From Crocinitomicaceae bacterium (GTDB taxonomy: Bacteria; Bacteroidota; Bacteroidia; Flavobacteriales_D; Crocinitomicaceae), in contig JAHENC010000020.1 of NCBI GenBank assembly GCA_024643365.1, forward strand, positions 1-64,000: a stretch of DNA of 64,000 nt, written 5' to 3'. Made by a program: the position numbers and the translations under genes. Position 1 is the first letter of the stretch. Each line of letters begins with the position of its first letter. The notes under the pieces were generated by a model. That model ran no database searches, was not told the DNA's origin, and saw nothing but the letters and a program-made list of their open reading frames with translations. Below are positions 61,015 to 64,000 of the stretch, piece by piece.

Positions 61015-61986
61015 ATGAAGCATCACATGCTTTTTCAATTATTTCTAGTTTTTTTTAGCACATGTTTCAGTCAAGAATTAAGTCCATGTGGCAACGTGAT
61101 CAAAACCTGTGACTTTCGTAACTTGAAGAATTGTTACAACCTCTTATCCTACGATGATCAGCGAAACATGTATGTGATGAAAAGAGATTTCTCCACACCC
61201 TACAATGGAACCTGCGTTACCTGTCATCAGAATGGAAATTTGGAAGAATCACTAAACATCGTAGATGGTTACCGCCACGGCATCGACACGTCATACTTTA
61301 GCAATGGCTGCCGACAGTCGATTCAAGCCTATGCGATGGGAAAACTTAATGGGAAAAGCACCGTTTATTTTGAGTCTGGAAGGAAGGAACGAGAAATAAA
61401 CCACGTTAATAATCAATTGCAAGGAACCTACATCCTTTTTGACGACAACGAAGCTAATGACACGATTGAACTTCACACCTACAAAAATAATTTAATGGAC
61501 GGTGTCCAAAAGTTCTACTACCTAGATTCCAAACTGGGAAAGATGGTGTATTACAAAGCCGGCTTGCAAGACGGACCGCACATTACCTATACCGATTCTG
61601 GAAAAGTAGAAATGCGCCTCAGTTACAAACAAGGGAAGAAAGATGGTAAATGGACCTATTACTATGAAAGTGGGAAAGAAGCACATATTGAAAATTGGTC
61701 CAATGGATTAAAAAATGGTGAATTTAAAACCGTGGATGAGAAAGGCATGATTTTGCAGCAATCATTCTTCAAGAATAATTTACCTGATGGAAAACATGTA
61801 GAATATTATCCTGACGGCAAACTAAAATATCAAGCAGTTTTCTCTAGTAAAGGTGAAAAACTAGAAGAATTTAGCATTGACCAATTTGGTGTAAAAACAG
61901 AACTCTTTAAGATCGTAGAGAAACCTAAGAAAGGTGACCCGAAAAAATCAGCGGAAATTTCAGACGAAAAAGAAGATTCAAATTAA
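61015..61986 (+). CDS. Secreted YwqK-repeat protein
   Basis: 323 aa from ATG 61015 (MKHHMLFQLFLVFFSTCFSQ signal peptide). An ATG 21 nt upstream is possible. Four or more YwqK units follow: CHQNGNLEESLNIVDGYRHG, YFESGRKEREINHVNNQLQG, YTDSGKVEMRLSYKQGKKDG, YYESGKEAHIENWSNGLKNG and YYPDGKLKYQAVF. The N-terminus has several Cys residues (CGNVIKTCDF, CVTCH). It is a shorter relative of the 760-aa protein at 29965-32247. It ends in a 4-nt convergent overlap with a TSUP gene. Confidence 0.75.
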   Translation: MKHHMLFQLFLVFFSTCFSQELSPCGNVIKTCDFRNLKNCYNLLSYDDQRNMYVMKRDFSTPYNGTCVTCHQNGNLEESLNIVDGYRHGIDTSYFSNGCRQSIQAYAMGKLNGKSTVYFESGRKEREINHVNNQLQGTYILFDDNEANDTIELHTYKNNLMDGVQKFYYLDSKLGKMVYYKAGLQDGPHITYTDSGKVEMRLSYKQGKKDGKWTYYYESGKEAHIENWSNGLKNGEFKTVDEKGMILQQSFFKNNLPDGKHVEYYPDGKLKYQAVFSSKGEKLEEFSIDQFGVKTELFKIVEKPKKGDPKKSAEISDEKEDSN

Positions 61987-62750
61987 ATGATTCCCGTCAT
62001 AAGTCCTGTGGCCATAACCAGTAAAAAAACAGCGACAATTCCTTGAATAAAACCGTAAGAAACTTTGGTCAGATACTTTTTACCAAGCACCGAGCCAATA
62101 AAAGCAGATATCGCTCCCAAAACAAGAAAGCTCGAATTCAGACCTGTCCAATTTGTATGACTCGTATAGATCGAAATTCGAGAAAAGTCAATCAGGGTTG
62201 AAATGAGCGCACTTGTCGCCACAAACAATTGTTTATCCAAGGATATTTTCGAAAGAAAAGCTGAACGTAAGGCACCTTGATGTCCCGAAAAACCTCCGAA
62301 AAAACCACTTAGTAATCCACCAACCGGTAAAAAAAGTGGCGCGTTTGAAAATGGGAATTTGATTTTTTTCCATTCGAAAATAACAAAAATCAACATCAAG
62401 AGTCCTATCATGAACGAAAGCAAACTCACTTCCCTCCCACCCCATAATGGAAAAACAAACAAAGTCCCCATTTGTCCCGCCAATCTAAGTAGGTACGCTC
62501 CCAAAAATGCACCCAACAATGCAGTAAGTCCGAATTTTTTAAAAAGTCCTAAGTCAATATGACGCGACATGATGGCTAACTTAAATAAGTTATTGGAAAA
62601 ATGAACAAGTGCTGTTGCAAGCACAGCCAATTCCAGCGGGAAATACAAACTAAAAACAGGTAACAAAATGGTTCCTAATCCAAACCCACTAAAAAAGGTT
62701 GCGAAAGAACCGACTAAACAAACCAATACAATTCCAATTTCACCTGCCAT
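61983..62750 (-). CDS. TSUP-family (TauE/SafE) membrane transporter, second copy
   Basis: 255 aa from ATG 62750 (MAGEIGIVLVCLVGSFATFF). The longer frame to 62849 would overlap the divergent aldolase gene and is rejected. There are about eight TM helices. The glycine motif is modified relative to the TSUP at 34548: FFSGFGLGTILLPVFSLYFP and GLLSGFFGGFSGHQGALRSA. The latter is a subgroup feature, and the substrate is not predicted (often linked to sulfur anions or permease-like roles). Its ATG is 29 nt from the aldolase ATG, so the two promoters overlap. Confidence 0.75.
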   Translation of the reverse strand: MAGEIGIVLVCLVGSFATFFSGFGLGTILLPVFSLYFPLELAVLATALVHFSNNLFKLAIMSRHIDLGLFKKFGLTALLGAFLGAYLLRLAGQMGTLFVFPLWGGREVSLLSFMIGLLMLIFVIFEWKKIKFPFSNAPLFLPVGGLLSGFFGGFSGHQGALRSAFLSKISLDKQLFVATSALISTLIDFSRISIYTSHTNWTGLNSSFLVLGAISAFIGSVLGKKYLTKVSYGFIQGIVAVFLLVMATGLMTGII

Positions 62751-62779
62751 TTTGATTATTTTTGTTAAAAATAATAGGA

Positions 62780-63802
62780 ATGATTGACTTTCGAAGCGAT
62801 ACCGTGACAAAACCGAGTCCAGCAATGAAGGATGCCATGTTTGCAGCACCTGTCGGAGATGATGTTTTTGGGGAAGATCCTAGCATCATCGAATTGGAGC
62901 AATATGCCGCACATTTATTTGGCAAAGAGGCTGGTCTCTTTTGTTCTTCAGGAACTCAAACAAATCAAATTGCCATCAACGTCCACGTACAACCCGGTGG
63001 AGAGGTCATTTGTCATGAGGAAAGTCACATCTATAAATATGAAGGTGGAGGTATCGCGAAAAACAGCGGTGCATCTGTTCGACTGCTAAAAGGAGACCGA
63101 GGTCGGCTAGAAGCAACGGACATTTCACAGTGGATCAATCCTGCTCATGATGTTCACTTTCCCTTAACGCAACTCGTTTCCCTAGAGGATACTGCAAATC
63201 GTGGTGGCGGGGCGGTTTATGACTTTCATAAAATTCAAGAAATAAGAGCACTTTGCCATTCGCTTGGACTACCATTGCATTTAGACGGTGCGCGTGTATG
63301 TAATGCGCTCGCAGTTAATCAAATGGACCCTGCAATTTATGGAGCTGCTTTTGATTCAATCAGTATTTGTCTATCAAAAGGACTCGGAGCACCAGTTGGT
63401 TCTGTTTTAGTAGGAACAAAGGAATTCATTCACAAAGCTCGTAGGGTTCGAAAAGTAATGGGAGGCGGAATGCGACAAGCTGGAATTATTGCCGCTGGTG
63501 GACTTTTCGCTCTTAAGAACAATCGGGAACGATTAACTGAGGACCATCGACATGCCAAGCAACTCGAAGTCACATTCTTGAAACAGGACTGGGTAGAAAG
63601 CGTTTTGGGAGTAGAAACTAATATCGTAGTCATTCAACTGAAAAATCCTGCGAAACGCGATGCGATCTTGGCACAGTTTATGTCTTTCGGAATCCTCGCC
63701 ATGGCTTTTGGACCGGGAATGTTGCGTTTCGTGACACATTTAGACGTTTCCCCGGAGGACATTGATTTTACCTGCGAGAAGATTGAAATGATCACTGAGT
63801 GA
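62780..63802 (+). CDS. ltaE: Low-specificity L-threonine aldolase
   Basis: 340 aa from ATG 62780 (MIDFRSDTVTKPSPAM, the conserved start of the family). A TTG 18 nt upstream is rejected. The fold-type I PLP site is SISICLSKGLGAPVGSVLVG with the Schiff-base Lys. Further motifs are GDDVFGEDPSI and LHLDGARVCNA with the PLP-ring Asp. It cleaves L-threonine and L-allo-threonine to glycine and acetaldehyde. A TATTTTTG box (62757-62764) precedes it by 15 nt. Confidence 0.9.
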   Translation: MIDFRSDTVTKPSPAMKDAMFAAPVGDDVFGEDPSIIELEQYAAHLFGKEAGLFCSSGTQTNQIAINVHVQPGGEVICHEESHIYKYEGGGIAKNSGASVRLLKGDRGRLEATDISQWINPAHDVHFPLTQLVSLEDTANRGGGAVYDFHKIQEIRALCHSLGLPLHLDGARVCNALAVNQMDPAIYGAAFDSISICLSKGLGAPVGSVLVGTKEFIHKARRVRKVMGGGMRQAGIIAAGGLFALKNNRERLTEDHRHAKQLEVTFLKQDWVESVLGVETNIVVIQLKNPAKRDAILAQFMSFGILAMAFGPGMLRFVTHLDVSPEDIDFTCEKIEMITE

Positions 63803-63814
63803 GGAACAGAACTG

Positions 63815-63955
63815 AGAGCACATTAAACCATCAGCAAACTATCACATTAAACCATTAGCACATTAGCACATTAGCACATTAGCACATTAAACCATTAGCA
63901 AACTAGCACATTAGTTCATTAGCACATTAGCACATTAAACCATTAGCACATTACA
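63815..63955. repeat. Tandem octamer repeat tract (CATTAGCA and variants)
   Basis: The intergenic sequence is built of CATTAGCA units, with recurrent variants CATTAAAC and AAACTAGCA. The uninterrupted core is at about 63853-63885. It is short-period, without hairpins or spacers, so it is a simple-sequence repeat that may vary in copy number. It lies 12-140 nt upstream of the next gene. Confidence 0.85.
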
Positions 63956-63966
63956 CTCATACAAAC

Positions 63967-64000
63967 ATGCAAAAAATACGCTTCTTTATATTTTTATTGC
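63967..64000 (+). CDS. Start of a gene cut by the window end (signal peptide)
   Basis: ATG at 63967 followed by MQKIRFFIFLL, which looks like the beginning of a signal peptide. Only 11 codons are present, so the product is unknown. Confidence 0.45.
   Translation, partial: MQKIRFFIFLL

Noticed and set aside
63815-63955. Repeat tract considered as CRISPR
   Set aside because: The period is only 8 bp with no spacers and no cas genes nearby.

Overview
The window is low-GC DNA from a Bacteroidota chromosome, most likely a flavobacterium of the Crocinitomicaceae/Fluviicola type. This family placement is inferred. The support is four secreted proteins with type IX secretion (T9SS) C-terminal sorting domains, a PorQ gene, many TAnnTTTG-type -7 promoter boxes, almost no Shine-Dalgarno sites, a YALAA-ending tmRNA tag, an archaeal/eukaryotic-type ProS and a fused branched-chain 2-oxoacid dehydrogenase E1.

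The left 8.2 kb is the most unusual part. The tmRNA gene (ssrA, 8153-8551, minus strand) carries an inserted element at its 3' end. A 17-bp piece of the ssrA 3' end recurs at 275-291 next to a strong hairpin and U-tract that looks like the original ssrA terminator. Between the two copies lie eight genes, all on the minus strand. They encode a tyrosine integrase, an RteC-like unknown protein, an excisionase-type HTH protein, a rolling-circle (HUH) Rep, a small HTH protein, a DUF262/DUF1524 GmrSD-like protein, an unrecognised 332-aa protein and a zinc-repeat nuclease. This reads as a compact integrative element, able to replicate by rolling circle, whose cargo may be a defence module.

From 8.6 to 32 kb come a T9SS type B surface protein and a GH29 fucosidase / DUF4838 / GH29 fucosidase operon. 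Next is a four-gene RND efflux operon headed by its GbsR/MarR-type regulator, with a clear palindromic operator. Then follow a methyltransferase, an SGNH-like hydrolase, a pentapeptide-repeat protein and a TonB-receptor locus with His/Cys-rich small proteins that looks like metal (zinc) uptake. A T9SS type A protein and two secreted proteins, one with YwqK repeats, close this part.

From 32 to 50 kb there is an operon of an MBL-rhodanese protein, a TSUP transporter, a kelch-like T9SS protein and a methyltransferase. It is followed by a chalcone-isomerase-like protein, a DEAD-box helicase, a MuiA-like protein, an Asn-rich DUF4476 protein, a DnaQ/GIY-YIG fusion, an MBL hydrolase, an acyltransferase pair suited to glycine/ornithine lipid synthesis, a sigma factor, PorQ, TrmN6 and ProS.

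From 50 to 64 kb come an LTA-synthase-like sulfatase, fused E1, several small hypothetical genes, a CYTH protein, a large T9SS type B adhesin, a CapD/FlaA1-type nucleotide-sugar dehydratase, a thioesterase, a YwqK-repeat protein, a second TSUP transporter, a threonine aldolase and an octamer-repeat tract before a gene cut off by the window end.

Nine genes have a TAnnTTTG-like box ending only 3-5 nt before the start codon. This suggests leaderless or nearly leaderless transcripts.
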